DNA from: Variovorax paradoxus | GTDB lineage: Bacteria; Pseudomonadota; Gammaproteobacteria; Burkholderiales; Burkholderiaceae_C | Direction of reading: 5' to 3' | NCBI RefSeq assembly: GCF_018614915.1 | Contig: NZ_JAGGNU010000005.1 | Coordinates: 1 to 64,000 of the forward strand | DNA length: 64,000 nucleotides | Part shown: positions 27,472-36,537 of the stretch, piece by piece | Layout: each line of letters starts with the position of its first letter | Numbering within the stretch: position 1 is the first letter of the stretch | The notes under the pieces: model-generated | What the model saw: the letters and a program-made list of their open reading frames with translations, nothing else | What the model was told of the DNA's origin: nothing | Database searches by the model: none | Position numbers and translations under genes: made by a program

Positions 27472-29343
27472 CTAGTACATGGCTTCGATGCGCTCGGCAT
27501 ACTTGGCCTGCACCAGCTTGCGCTTGAGCTTCATGGTCGGCGTCAGCTCCTCGTCCTCGGCGCTCAACTGCGTCTCGAGCAGGAAGAACTTCTTGATCTG
27601 CTCGACGCGCGCGAACTTGGCATTGACGCGATCGATCTCGCCCTGGATCAGGTCCTGCACTTCCTGTGCGCGCGTGAGGCTCTGGTAGTTGCTGAAGGGC
27701 ACGTCGTGGTCCTGTGCGAATTTCTCGACGTTCTCCTGGTCGATCATGACGATCACCGACAGGTAAGGCCTTGCATCGCCGATCACCACGGCATCGGTGA
27801 TGTAGGGGCTGAACTTGAGTTCGTTCTCCAGCTCGCTCGGCGTGATGTTCTTGCCGCCTGCCGTGATGATGATGTCCTTCATGCGGTCGGTAATGCGGAA
27901 ATACCCGTCCTCGTCGACCGTGCCGACGTCGCCGGTGTGCAGCCAGCCGTCGGCGTCGATGGTTTCGGCCGTCTTCTCGGGCAGGTTGAGGTAGCCCATG
28001 AAGACGTTGGTGCCGCGCACCAGGATCTCGCCGCTGGCCGGGTCGAGCCGCACCTCGTTGTAGCCGGCGGCCGGGCCGATCGAGCCGGGCTTGATGCGCG
28101 CGACCGGCACACCGGTGGACGCGCCGCAGGATTCGGTCATGCCCCACACCTCGAGCATCGGCACGCCGAGCGCAAGGTACCACTTGACCAGCTCGGGCGA
28201 GATCGGCGCCGCGCCGGTGACGAGAAAACGCGCGCGGTGGATGCCGATCAGCTTGCGCGCGTTGTCGAGCGCGAGCCAGCGCGCGAGGCGGAACTTGAAG
28301 CGCAGCAGGCCACCCACCGGCTGCCCGGCGAGCACGCGCTCGGCGATGGCGGTGCCGACGCCGATGCTCCAGGCGTAGGCCGCCTGCTGCAGGGGGCTGG
28401 CTTCCTTCAAGGCGATCATCACGCCCGAATAGAACTTCTCCCACACGCGCGGCACGGCGGTGAACACGGTGGGCGCGATCTCGCGCACGTTCTCGGGCAC
28501 GGTCTCGGGGTTCTCGACGAAGTTGAGCACCGCGCCGGTGTACATCGCGAAGTACTCGCCGCCCATGCGCTCGGCGATGTGGCACAGCGGCAGGAAGCAC
28601 ATGCGCTCGTCGCGCTCGTCCTGCCCGACCAGCGTGTTGTAGCCGCGCATGGTGTGGACCAGCCCGCGGTGGCTGTGCATCGCGCCCTTGGGCTTGCCGG
28701 TGGTGCCCGAGGTGTAGACCAGGATCGCCAGGTCTTCAGGGCGGCAGGCGGCGATGCGCGCCTCGAGTTCCTGCGGATGGCTCTGGAGGTACTCGCGGCC
28801 CAGCGCGCGCAACGCGTCGAGGCTCATCACGGCCGGATCGTCGAGCTCGCGCAGGCCTTCCATGTCGAACACGATCACGCGGCGCACCAGCGGCAGCCCG
28901 GCGCGCACCTCGAGCGCCTTGTCGAGCTGCTCGTCGTCCTCGACGAAGAGCACGGTGGTGCGCGAGTCCTCGCACAGGTAGTGCACCTGCGAGGCCGCGT
29001 CGGTGGGGTAGATGCCGTTGGCCACGCCGCCGCAGCTGAGCACGGCGAGGTCGCAGAGCACCCATTCGACGACCGTGTTGGCGAGGATCGAGGCGCACTC
29101 GCCGGGCGCGAAGCCGATCGCCATCAGGCCGCCGGCGATCTCGCGCACCGCCTCGGCGGTCTGGCGCCAGCTCCAGCTGCGCCAGATGCCGAACTCCTTC
29201 TGCCGCATCCAGACCTGGTCGCCGCGCGCCCGCGTTGCGTTCCAGAAGACCGCGGGGACGGTGTCGCCCTGCACCACGATCTCCGGCCGCGGCTGGATGT
29301 GAGAGAGGTCCCAGAGTCCCTGCTGCATGGCCATGGCCTTCAT
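27472..29343 (-). CDS. AMP-dependent long-chain acyl-CoA synthetase
   Basis: ANL-superfamily ligase, 623 residues, that activates a carboxylic acid to an acyl-adenylate and then an acyl-CoA. The P-loop-like motif LVYTSGTTGKPKGAMHSH is near residue 205, the adenine motif WGMTESCGAS near 400 and GWLHTGDVG near 465. The length and the C-terminal KLKRKLVQAKYAERIEAMY resemble long-chain FadD15-type enzymes. The start overlaps the livF stop (ATGA at 29340-29343); ATGs two and four codons... later at 29334 and 29328 are possible alternatives. Translational coupling with the ATPase ties it to the transport system. Confidence 0.9.
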   Translation of the reverse strand: MKAMAMQQGLWDLSHIQPRPEIVVQGDTVPAVFWNATRARGDQVWMRQKEFGIWRSWSWRQTAEAVREIAGGLMAIGFAPGECASILANTVVEWVLCDLAVLSCGGVANGIYPTDAASQVHYLCEDSRTTVLFVEDDEQLDKALEVRAGLPLVRRVIVFDMEGLRELDDPAVMSLDALRALGREYLQSHPQELEARIAACRPEDLAILVYTSGTTGKPKGAMHSHRGLVHTMRGYNTLVGQDERDERMCFLPLCHIAERMGGEYFAMYTGAVLNFVENPETVPENVREIAPTVFTAVPRVWEKFYSGVMIALKEASPLQQAAYAWSIGVGTAIAERVLAGQPVGGLLRFKFRLARWLALDNARKLIGIHRARFLVTGAAPISPELVKWYLALGVPMLEVWGMTESCGASTGVPVARIKPGSIGPAAGYNEVRLDPASGEILVRGTNVFMGYLNLPEKTAETIDADGWLHTGDVGTVDEDGYFRITDRMKDIIITAGGKNITPSELENELKFSPYITDAVVIGDARPYLSVIVMIDQENVEKFAQDHDVPFSNYQSLTRAQEVQDLIQGEIDRVNAKFARVEQIKKFFLLETQLSAEDEELTPTMKLKRKLVQAKYAERIEAMY

Positions 29344-30113
29344 CTCCAGGTCTTCTTCTTTTTCCAGCGCCGCTCGCCGCGCACGCCCTCGTCCTTGAGG
29401 CCGAGGTAGAACTCCTTGATGTCCTCCTTCTCGCGCAGGCGTTCGCAGGCATCTTCCATCACGATGCGGCCGTTCTCCAGCACGTAGCCGTAGTCGGAGG
29501 CGTTGAGCGCCATGTTGGCGTTCTGCTCCACCAAGAGGATGGTGGTGCCGCGCTCGCGGTTGATGCGCACCACGATCTCGAAGATCTCGCGCGTGAGCTT
29601 GGGCGAGAGCCCGAGGCTGGGCTCGTCGAGCAGGATCAGCTGCGGCGCCGCCATGATGGCGCGCGAGATCGCGAGCATCTGCTGCTGTCCGCCGGAGAGC
29701 AGGCCGGCGTGCTGCGTGGCGCGCTCGCGCAGGATCGGGAAGTAGCCGTAGACGGTTTCGATGTCGCGCGCGACGCCGTCGCGGTCGCTGCGGGTGTAGG
29801 CGCCCATCAGCAGGTTGTCCTTGACCGACAGCAGCGGGAAGACTTCGCGGCCTTCGGGGACGTGGCAGAGGCCTTGCTGGACGATGTACGCCGGGTCCTT
29901 GGCCGTGATGTTCCTGCCCTGGAATTCGATGCTGCCCTTGCGCGGATCGATGATGCCGGAAATGGTCTTGAGGATGGTGGTCTTGCCGGCGCCGTTGGAA
30001 CCCAGCACGGTGGCGATCTCGCTCTGCCTCACCTTGAGGCTGACGCCGCGGATCGCCTTGATGGGGCCGTAGGCGCTCTCGACGTTGAGGAGCTGGAGGA
30101 CGACGTCGGTCAT
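29340..30113 (-). CDS. ABC transporter ATP-binding protein, LivF family (second system)
   Basis: A 257-residue ATPase. Walker A is [10 protein letters not shown] near residue 39, the signature LSGGQQQML near 140 and Walker B LILLDEPSLGLSP near 161, with switch His replaced by Gln in LLVEQNANMAL as is usual for LivF. The C-terminus is Lys/Arg-rich (RRWKKKKTWR). It follows a 526-bp repeat-filled gap after livG, so it may need its own promoter or readthrough. Confidence 0.92.
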   Translation of the reverse strand: MTDVVLQLLNVESAYGPIKAIRGVSLKVRQSEIATVLGSNGAGKTTILKTISGIIDPRKGSIEFQGRNITAKDPAYIVQQGLCHVPEGREVFPLLSVKDNLLMGAYTRSDRDGVARDIETVYGYFPILRERATQHAGLLSGGQQQMLAISRAIMAAPQLILLDEPSLGLSPKLTREIFEIVVRINRERGTTILLVEQNANMALNASDYGYVLENGRIVMEDACERLREKEDIKEFYLGLKDEGVRGERRWKKKKTWR

Positions 30114-30143
30114 CGTTCCCTTCCGATTCGGCCATCGGGGTGC

Positions 30144-30328
30144 GGAGGCGGGCGGTGTGCCCCTGGCCGGCCGACGTCACCGGCCCTTCGGGCTTCCCTG
30201 CGCTGCTCGCGCCAGGCGGGGTCTCGCTCAAACTCGCTTCGCTCAAACAGTCGCGAGCCCTGATCCGCCTGCCGCTGCGCTGCTCGGCGGTGCCTCAACG
30301 GCCGGCCAGCGGCACACCGCCCGCCTCC
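30144..30328. repeat. 30-bp inverted repeat pair
   Basis: The arm at 30144-30173 (starting GGAGGCGGGCGGTGTGCC) is the reverse complement of 30299-30328 with a single mismatch. The arms are 125 bp apart. They could form a long cruciform or RNA stem enclosing the copy A repeat. Confidence 0.8.
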
Positions 30329-30577
30329 GTGGACACGCTGCTGTCTTGCTCCCTCTCCCTCCGGGAGAGGGCGGGGGTGAGGGCACTGGGCCTTCGAGGC
30401 ACACGCAGGCATCGAACACCCACGAAGCCCGGCATGCGGTGCGGGCCGGGCGATCCCCTCTGCGCCGCCGAAGCGCGCAGCCTTTCGCGGATCAGGGCTC
30501 GCGATTGTCTGAGCCGAAGGCGAGTTCGAGCGAGACCCCGCGAAAGGCGAGCACTGCGGGGCAGCCCGAAGGGCCGG
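30180..30577. repeat. Inverted pair of about 90-bp repeats (copies A and B)
   Basis: The best part of copy A (30218-30268, containing GTCTCGCTCAAACTCGCTTC) is the reverse complement of copy B (30487-30539, containing GCGGATCAGGGCTCGCGA) with a few differences and a short indel. Weaker similarity extends outwards to 30180 and 30577 through a shared CCCGAAGGGCCGG block. Imperfect identity suggests two separately inserted members of a dispersed family. Confidence 0.7.
30344..30395 (-). repeat. CCCTCTCC hairpin repeat, copy 3
   Basis: The stem CCCTCTCCC (30351-30359) and GGGAGAGGG (30363-30371) has a 3-nt loop. The flanks (TTGCT before and GCGGGGGTGAGGGCAC after) are the reverse complement of the flanks of copy 1 at 85-135, so the repeat unit is about 50 bp, not just the stem. 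Confidence 0.7.
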
Positions 30578-30639
30578 CGCAGTGGGGTCGATCGGCCCGT
30601 ACCGCATGCCGGGCGCGCATCCATAGGACACAACAAGAG

Positions 30640-31452
30640 TCATGCCCTCCTCCTCAACCCACTCAAGTCATCCACCGTCCCCAGATAAGCCTCGATGACC
30701 TTCACATCCGACTGCACCTCGCGCGGCGTGCCCGAGGCCAGCGCCTCGCCCATGTTCATCGCCAGCACGCGGTCGGACACCTTCGACACCAGCGACATGT
30801 CGTGTTCCACCATCAGCACCGAGATGCCGAGCTCCTGCTGGATGTCCTGGATCCAGAAGGCCATGTCGGCCGTCTCCTCGACGTTGAGGCCGGAGGAAGG
30901 CTCGTCGAGCAGCAGCAGCTTGGGCTCGGTGCACAGCGCGCGCGCCAGCTCGACCACCTTGCGCACGCCGTAGGGCAGGCCCGCCACCATCGAATCGCGG
31001 TGATGCTGAAGGTCGAGCAGGTCGATCACCCGCTCCACCTTCTCGCGCGCCTCGATCTCGGCGCGGCGCGTGGCGGGCGTGAAGAAGACCTCGCTCCAGA
31101 AGCCGGTCTGGCGATGCGTGTGGCGGCCGATCAGCAGGTTGTGCAGCACCGTCGCGTGCTCGAACAGCTCGATGTTCTGGAAGGTGCGCGCAATGCCGAG
31201 CGCGGCGATGGCATGCGGCGCCTGCTGCGTGAGCGCAAGCGCCGCGCCTTCGCCGTGCCAGACGATCTCGCCGGTGGTCGGCGTGTAGATGCGGCTGATG
31301 AGATTGAAGACCGTGGTCTTGCCGGCGCCGTTGGGCCCGATCAAGGTGAAGACCTCGCCGCGCCGCACCTCGAAGCTGACCTTGTTCACGGCCAACACGC
31401 CGCCGAAGCGCACGCTCAGGTCTTTCGCAGAGAGCAGGACCTCCGAGCTCAT
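30640..31452 (-). CDS. ABC transporter ATP-binding protein, LivG family (second system)
   Basis: A 270-residue ATPase with Walker A GPNGAGKTTV near residue 40, the variant signature LPYGVRKVVELARAL near 163 and Walker B LLLLDEPSSGLN near 184. A mid-domain insertion (RHTHRQTGFWSEVFFTPATR) is the usual LivG feature. The start at 31452 overlaps the livM stop (ATGA). The stop is followed by the 526-bp repeat island that separates it from livF. Confidence 0.92.
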   Translation of the reverse strand: MSSEVLLSAKDLSVRFGGVLAVNKVSFEVRRGEVFTLIGPNGAGKTTVFNLISRIYTPTTGEIVWHGEGAALALTQQAPHAIAALGIARTFQNIELFEHATVLHNLLIGRHTHRQTGFWSEVFFTPATRRAEIEAREKVERVIDLLDLQHHRDSMVAGLPYGVRKVVELARALCTEPKLLLLDEPSSGLNVEETADMAFWIQDIQQELGISVLMVEHDMSLVSKVSDRVLAMNMGEALASGTPREVQSDVKVIEAYLGTVDDLSGLRRRA

Positions 31453-32525
31453 CTCAACCTGTCCGATTTGGCGAAGGACTTCTGCCGCCTGAACAATCCC
31501 CGGCGGTAGAACGGAAAGAGCTGCAGGTAGGTCCGGATCTTGAGCCAGCGCCCGTACAAGCCCAGCGGCTCGAACAGCACGAAGCCGATCAGCACCAGCC
31601 CGTACACCAGCCCCTGCCAGCCGGGCGCCTGGCCGATCACCGGCGGCAGCCAGTCCTTGCCCAGTGCGATCAGTTGCGGCATCGCGATCAGGAAGACCGC
31701 GCCCAGGAAGGCGCCGTGCACCGAGCCCAGCCCGCCGATCACCACCATCAGCAGCAGGTCGATCGACTGCAGGATATTGAACTGGTCGGGCGAGATGAAG
31801 CTCAGCTTGTGCGCGTAGAGCGCGCCGCCCAGCCCGGCCAGCGCGGCCGAGATCGCGAAGGACATCGTCTTGTAGCGCGCCAGGTGGATACCCATGCTCT
31901 GTGCCGAAATTTCCGAATCGCGGATCGCGACGAAGGCGCGGCCGGTCGGCGAGCGCAGCAGGTTCAGGATGGCCAGCGTGCAGACCACGGCGATCAGCAG
32001 GCAGACGATATAGAAGCCTTCGCTCGAGCTGATGTCCAGCCCGAAGAGCCTGGGCGACTTCACGTGCAGCCCCGAATTGCCGCCGGTCACGCTCTCCCAG
32101 CGCGCGAACACCTCCTCGACGATGAAGCCGAAGGCCAGCGTGGCGATGCCGAGGTAGATGCCCTTGACGCGCAAGGCCGGCAGCGCGACCACCACGCCGA
32201 CCGCCGCCGAAAGCGCGGCGGCCGCCGCCAGCGCGATCGGAAAAGGCACGCCCATGTTCGCGAGCACGGCCTGCGTGTAGGCACCGGTGCCGAGGAAGGC
32301 CGCATGCCCGATCGAGAACTGCCCGGTGAAGCCGGCCAAGAGCATCAGGCCGAGGCCGACGATGCCGTAGATCAGCACGAAGGTCAGCTGCGCGAGCCAG
32401 TACTCGGGCAGCAGCCACGGCGCCGCGATCAGCGCGGCGCCGAGCAGGCTGTACCAGAGCACGTGGCCGCCGTGCCTGGCCAGGGCGATGTCCTGCGCGT
32501 AGCTGGTCTTGAAGATGAAGCGCAT
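31449..32525 (-). CDS. ABC transporter permease, LivM family (second system)
   Basis: A 358-residue inner-membrane permease with about 9-10 hydrophobic segments. Family stretches are GLMLLAGFTGQFSIGHAAFL near residue 58, AIRDSEISAQSMGIHLARYK near 205 and GGLGSVHGAFLGA near 265. It starts at 32525, sharing one base with the livH stop (TGATG), and its stop overlaps the livG start. Subunit of the same importer as LivH, LivG, LivF and LivK around it. Confidence 0.92.
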   Translation of the reverse strand: MRFIFKTSYAQDIALARHGGHVLWYSLLGAALIAAPWLLPEYWLAQLTFVLIYGIVGLGLMLLAGFTGQFSIGHAAFLGTGAYTQAVLANMGVPFPIALAAAAALSAAVGVVVALPALRVKGIYLGIATLAFGFIVEEVFARWESVTGGNSGLHVKSPRLFGLDISSSEGFYIVCLLIAVVCTLAILNLLRSPTGRAFVAIRDSEISAQSMGIHLARYKTMSFAISAALAGLGGALYAHKLSFISPDQFNILQSIDLLLMVVIGGLGSVHGAFLGAVFLIAMPQLIALGKDWLPPVIGQAPGWQGLVYGLVLIGFVLFEPLGLYGRWLKIRTYLQLFPFYRRGLFRRQKSFAKSDRLR

Positions 32526-33400
32526 CAGACCTTCTTCCTGAGCTTCTCGCCGAACAAGCCATTCGGCTTCACCATCAGCATCACCAGCACGACGATGTAG
32601 GGCGCGGTGTCCTTGAAGCCGTCGGGCAGGTAGAAGCCGGCGAAGGATTCGACGATGCCGATCACCAGCCCGCCGACGATCGCGCCCGGCAGGCTGCCGA
32701 AGCCGCCCACCACCGCCGCCGGAAAGGCCTTGAGGCCGATGAAGCCCATGTTGGCGTGGACGAAGGTGATCGGCGCGAGCAGCATGCCGGCGATGGCGGC
32801 CACTGCCGCGGCCAGCCCCCACACCAGTCCGTTGAGCCGCTTCACCGGAATCCCCATGTAGTAGGCCGCGAGCTGGTTCTGCGACGAGGCCTGCATCGCG
32901 ATGCCGAGCTTGCTGTAGCGGAACATCGCGTACAGCAGGCCGCACAGCACCGCGGTCGACAGGACGATCGCCATCTGTTCGACATTGACCACCAGCTCGC
33001 CCACCTTCCAGATCCGGTCCTTGTAGGGCACCGGCAGCGTGTGCGTGTCGGTGCCGATGGCAGGAATCATGGTGATCAGCCCGCGTGCCACGTAGCCGAT
33101 GCCGATGGTCAGCATCACGATCGAGAACTGCGGCTGCCCGAGGATCGGCCGGATCACGACCAGCTCGAGCAGCACGCCGAAGGCCGCCATCGCCGACACG
33201 GCCAAGAGCGCCGCCAGCCAGAAGGGAAGGCCGAACAGCGACATGCCCGCAAAGGCGCAGAAGGCGCCCAGCATCATGAGCTCGCCCTGGGCGAAGCTCA
33301 CCGTCTCGGTGGCCTTGTAGATCAGCACGAAGCCCAGGGCGATCAGGCCGTAGATGCAGCCTTGCGCAATGCCTGACAGCAGGAGCTGGAGCACCTGCAT
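32525..33400 (-). CDS. ABC transporter permease, LivH family (second system)
   Basis: A 291-residue permease. The N-terminus LQLLLSGIAQGCIYGLIALG, the loop ETVSFAQGELMMLGAF and the C-terminal MVKPNGLFGEK are characteristic of LivH. The start overlaps the stop of the AraC-family gene by 4 bp (ATGA), so regulator and transporter are translationally coupled. Confidence 0.92.
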   Translation of the reverse strand: MQVLQLLLSGIAQGCIYGLIALGFVLIYKATETVSFAQGELMMLGAFCAFAGMSLFGLPFWLAALLAVSAMAAFGVLLELVVIRPILGQPQFSIVMLTIGIGYVARGLITMIPAIGTDTHTLPVPYKDRIWKVGELVVNVEQMAIVLSTAVLCGLLYAMFRYSKLGIAMQASSQNQLAAYYMGIPVKRLNGLVWGLAAAVAAIAGMLLAPITFVHANMGFIGLKAFPAAVVGGFGSLPGAIVGGLVIGIVESFAGFYLPDGFKDTAPYIVVLVMLMVKPNGLFGEKLRKKV

Positions 33401-34143
33401 CACTGGTACAGCGCAAGCCGCCGCGAACCCGCCAGGATGTCGCTGGGACGCAGCCCGTAGACCTGGCGGATCGAGTGGCTGAAATGCGTGGAGTCGGGAT
33501 AGCCGGTGTCGAGCGCGATGTCGGTCAGCGTGGCGGATTGACGCACGTGGCGCAGCAGGCTGCGCGCGCGCTTCCAGGCGCGGAAGGCGCGGAAGGGCAC
33601 GCCGGTTTCCTGCTTGAAGAGATGCAGGAAGCGCGAGAAGGACAGCCCCACCGAGGCCGCGCAGTCCTCGGCCGAGGCCGGCAGCGCGGGGTCGGCGACG
33701 ATGCGCTCGACCACCTGGCGGATGCGTGCGTCGAGCGGCCGCCGCACGAGCGCGTGGCCGAAGAACAGCGTGTCGAAGTCGATGCCGCCGAAGCCGCCGC
33801 GGCTCGAGGCGACAAGCAATTGGGCGTGCGCTGCGCGAACGCGCTGCACGAACCCGGGCGCCTCGACCGGGCCGCAGCGCTGGAGACAATCCGGCAGCCG
33901 CGCCGGGTCGACCGACTCGGATTCGATCAGCAGGTTGAGGATCAGCGGTTCGTCGCTCTCGACCTGGTGCGGCACCTGCGGCGGCACCACCAGCAGCTCG
34001 CCGCTTTGCCAGGCACCGCCGCCGATGCGGATGCGGTTCGGCTGTCCCGCCGGCGACACGTAGACGCCATGGCCGCCGAGGCTGCGCTCGGCCGCCGCGC
34101 CGAGCAGGCCGGCATAGAAGACGCGCTCGTTCGTGAGCCACAT
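33400..34143 (-). CDS. AraC family transcriptional regulator
   Basis: Predicted activator of the downstream liv-acyl-CoA synthetase operon, 247 residues. The N-terminal half is a cupin-like sensing domain (GGGAWQSGELLVVPPQVPHQ). The C-terminal half carries two helix-turn-helices: SAEDCAASVGLSFSRFLHLF and LTDIALDTGYPDSTHFSHSI, ending RQVYGLRPSDIL. ATG 34143 is chosen because it has GGAGG upstream and gives the shorter, more usual N-terminus; an in-frame TTG at 34197, also with a GGAG site, would add 18 residues. As first gene of the operon it may be autoregulated. Confidence 0.88.
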   Translation of the reverse strand: MWLTNERVFYAGLLGAAAERSLGGHGVYVSPAGQPNRIRIGGGAWQSGELLVVPPQVPHQVESDEPLILNLLIESESVDPARLPDCLQRCGPVEAPGFVQRVRAAHAQLLVASSRGGFGGIDFDTLFFGHALVRRPLDARIRQVVERIVADPALPASAEDCAASVGLSFSRFLHLFKQETGVPFRAFRAWKRARSLLRHVRQSATLTDIALDTGYPDSTHFSHSIRQVYGLRPSDILAGSRRLALYQ

Positions 34144-34288
34144 GAGGCGTTCGCCTCCGTCCTTGCGGCTGCGGTCGTTGTCCGTCCGGGTGCCCAAGAT
34201 GATGTCTCCTGCGCTGCGCGTCGGCGCGCTCGCAGAATCGTAGCGGCGCCGCGAGCGGCGCGGCGATGCCGGGGTGCGGGGACTTTCC

Positions 34289-35236
34289 CTAGGCGCGCGG
34301 CATCAGCGCACGGCGCAGCTCGCCGGCGCACAGGCTCACCGCGGCATTCGCCTCGTCGAGCAGCCGGCCCATCGTGATGAAGCCGTGGATCTGGCGCTCG
34401 AAGCAGACGTAGACCGCGCGGTTGCCGGCCGCGGTCAGCGCCCGCGCGTAGTCCAGCCCTTCGTCGCGCAGCGGGTCGTAGCCGGCGGTGAGCACCAGCG
34501 CCGGCGGCAGCCGCGACAGGTCGGGGTGCAAGAGCGGCGACGCGCGCCAGTCGAGGTCGTGCTGCAGATCGGTGATGTAGTGGTCGTGGAAATACTTGAT
34601 CGTGTCGCTGGTCAGCACATAGCCCTGGCCGTTGGTCGTGTGCGAGGGATGCACGCGGCGCATGTCGGTCGCCGGATAGATCAGCAACTGGAAGGCGATG
34701 GGCAAGTTGCCGGCGTTGCGGGCCGCGATCGCCACCACCGCCGCGAGATTGCCGCCGGCGCTGTCGCCGCCGACGGCGAGGCGGCCGGCATCCAGGCCGA
34801 GCGCGCCCGCTTCCTTGCGCACCCAGCGCGTGGCGGCGATCGCGTCGTCCACCGCAGCCGGGAAGCGGTGCTCGGGCCCCATGCGGTAGTCGACTGCGAC
34901 CACCGCGCAGCCCGAGAGATTGCAAAGCTCGCGGCACAGCGTGTCGTGGGTGTCGAGGTCGCCGATGGTCCAGCCGCCGCCGTGGTAGTAGACCAGCACC
35001 GGCAGCACGGCCGCGCGGCTTGCGCCCAGCGGACGGTAGAGCCGCAGCGGGATCGCGCCGTGCACGCCGGGCGCGCTGAGCTCGCGCACCTCGGCCACCT
35101 CGCCGGGCGTGGGCTGCGTGACGCTGCGCCGCTCGCGGTAGTAGGCGCGCGCGTCGGCCGGCGACAGCGTGTGGGTCGGCGGCACGCCGCGCTGTACCAG
35201 CAGGTCGATGAAGGCTTGGGCCTGGGGATGCAGCAT
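34289..35236 (-). CDS. Alpha/beta hydrolase of the hormone-sensitive lipase type
   Basis: A 315-residue serine esterase. The oxyanion motif YYHGGGWTIGDLDTHD (near residue 83) and nucleophile GDSAGGN (near 155) define the HSL family; the acid and His are likely in TAGYDPLRDEG and QIHGFITM. The start at 35236 has CAGGAG upstream; an in-frame ATG 24 bp earlier is less well placed. It lies 27 bp downstream of purT on the same strand, but no functional link is apparent. The substrate is probably a short or medium acyl ester. Confidence 0.88.
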   Translation of the reverse strand: MLHPQAQAFIDLLVQRGVPPTHTLSPADARAYYRERRSVTQPTPGEVAEVRELSAPGVHGAIPLRLYRPLGASRAAVLPVLVYYHGGGWTIGDLDTHDTLCRELCNLSGCAVVAVDYRMGPEHRFPAAVDDAIAATRWVRKEAGALGLDAGRLAVGGDSAGGNLAAVVAIAARNAGNLPIAFQLLIYPATDMRRVHPSHTTNGQGYVLTSDTIKYFHDHYITDLQHDLDWRASPLLHPDLSRLPPALVLTAGYDPLRDEGLDYARALTAAGNRAVYVCFERQIHGFITMGRLLDEANAAVSLCAGELRRALMPRA

Positions 35237-35263
35237 GGCGGGCTCCTGAAACAGCAGCAAACT

Positions 35264-36478
35264 CTAGGCTTTGCGCGGCTTGACGCGCGAGGCGGCTTCC
35301 TTGGCGTTGCGGCGCGCCGTCTCGACGTCCGCCGCATGCGCCAGCGCCACGCCCATGCGGCGCTTGACGAAGCTCTCGGGCTTGCCGAACAGGCGCACAT
35401 CGCTGCCCGGCACCTGCAGCGCATGAGCGACGCCGTCGAAGGCGATGCCGGTGGCGTCCACGCCGCCGTAGATCACGGCGCTCGCGCCCGGGCTCTTGAG
35501 CGTGGTGTCCACCGGCAGGCCGAGGATGGCGCGCGCATGCAGCTCGAACTCGTTCTGCCACTGGGTCGCCATGGTCACCATGCCGGTGTCGTGCGGGCGC
35601 GGGCTGACTTCGCTGAACCAGACCTCCTGGCCCTTGACGAAGAGCTCGACGCCGAAGAGCCCCTGGCCGCCGAGGTCCGCCGTCACCGCCTGCGCGATCT
35701 GCTGCGCCTTCGCGAGCGCCGCGGGCGCCATCGGATGCGGCTGCCAGCTCTCCACGTAGTCGCCGCTCACCTGCACATGGCCGATGGGCTCGCAGAACTG
35801 CGTCTGCACGGCGCCGGCGGCGTCGAGCGCGCGCACGGTCAGGAGCGTGATCTCGTAGTCGAAATCGATGAAGCCCTCGACGATCACGCGGCCGTGGCTC
35901 ACGCGGCCGCCGGCCATCGCGTAGTCCCAGGCCTTCTGCACGTCGGCCGGGCCGTCGATCTTGCTCTGGCCCTTGCCGGAGCTGCTCATCACCGGCTTGA
36001 CGATGCAGGGGTAGCCAATCGCCACCCCGTTCGCGCCGTCGATCGCCGCCTGCAAATCGGCCAGCGAATCGCAGAACTTGTAGGGGCTGGTCGGCACGCC
36101 CAGCGTCTCGGCGGCCAGCCGCCGGATGCCCTCGCGGTCCATCGTGAGGCGGGCAGCGCGCGCCGTGGGAATCACGCGCACAACGCCGGCATCTTCGAGC
36201 TGCTGCAGCATCGGCGTGGCGACGGCCTCGATCTCGGGCACCACGAGCTGCGGCTTCTCGGCCTCGATCAGCGCCTTCAGCTGCGCGGGGTCGCTCATGG
36301 TGATGGTGCGCGCGTGGTGCGCCACCTGCTGGCCGGGCGCGTTCTCGTAGCGGTCGACCGCGATGGTCTCGACGCCGAGCCGCTGCAGGGCGATCAGCAC
36401 CTCCTTGCCGAGTTCGCCGGAGCCGAGCAGCATCACGCGGGTTGCAGAGGGGGAAAGAGGGGTTCCGAGGGTCGTCAT
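35264..36478 (-). CDS. purT: Formate-dependent phosphoribosylglycinamide formyltransferase
   Basis: ATP-grasp enzyme that makes formyl-GAR from GAR, formate and ATP in purine synthesis, replacing the folate-dependent PurN step. The 404 residues begin with [23 protein letters not shown]-grasp blocks [54 protein letters not shown] and the allele-typical HDTGMVTM are visible. Divergent from the 3-hydroxybutyryl-CoA dehydrogenase gene, with 59 bp between the starts. Confidence 0.94.
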   Translation of the reverse strand: MTTLGTPLSPSATRVMLLGSGELGKEVLIALQRLGVETIAVDRYENAPGQQVAHHARTITMSDPAQLKALIEAEKPQLVVPEIEAVATPMLQQLEDAGVVRVIPTARAARLTMDREGIRRLAAETLGVPTSPYKFCDSLADLQAAIDGANGVAIGYPCIVKPVMSSSGKGQSKIDGPADVQKAWDYAMAGGRVSHGRVIVEGFIDFDYEITLLTVRALDAAGAVQTQFCEPIGHVQVSGDYVESWQPHPMAPAALAKAQQIAQAVTADLGGQGLFGVELFVKGQEVWFSEVSPRPHDTGMVTMATQWQNEFELHARAILGLPVDTTLKSPGASAVIYGGVDATGIAFDGVAHALQVPGSDVRLFGKPESFVKRRMGVALAHAADVETARRNAKEAASRVKPRKA

Positions 36479-36537
36479 GGCGACGACTTTAAATCAGCGC
36501 CTGACCCACAATGGCGAATTTTCCAGGAGCTTTGGAA

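Larger units (their letters stand above)
30114..30639. other. 526-bp gene-free repeat island between livG and livF
   Basis: No coding region is supported; the open frames here are antisense or repeat-derived. The island consists of nested inverted repeats: 30-bp arms at 30144-30173 and 30299-30328, a second pair of about 90 bp at 30180-30268 and 30487-30577, and the CCCTCTCC hairpin element at 30344-30395. It splits an operon whose other genes mostly overlap. Confidence 0.75.

Noticed and set aside
26569..29409. 946-codon plus-strand open frame opposite livK and the acyl-CoA synthetase
   Set aside because: Low-complexity His/Arg/Leu composition, no motif, and it is antisense to well-supported genes.
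30085..31509. 474-codon plus-strand frame through the repeat island
   Set aside because: It runs over inverted repeats and then antisense to livG; composition and position argue against a gene.
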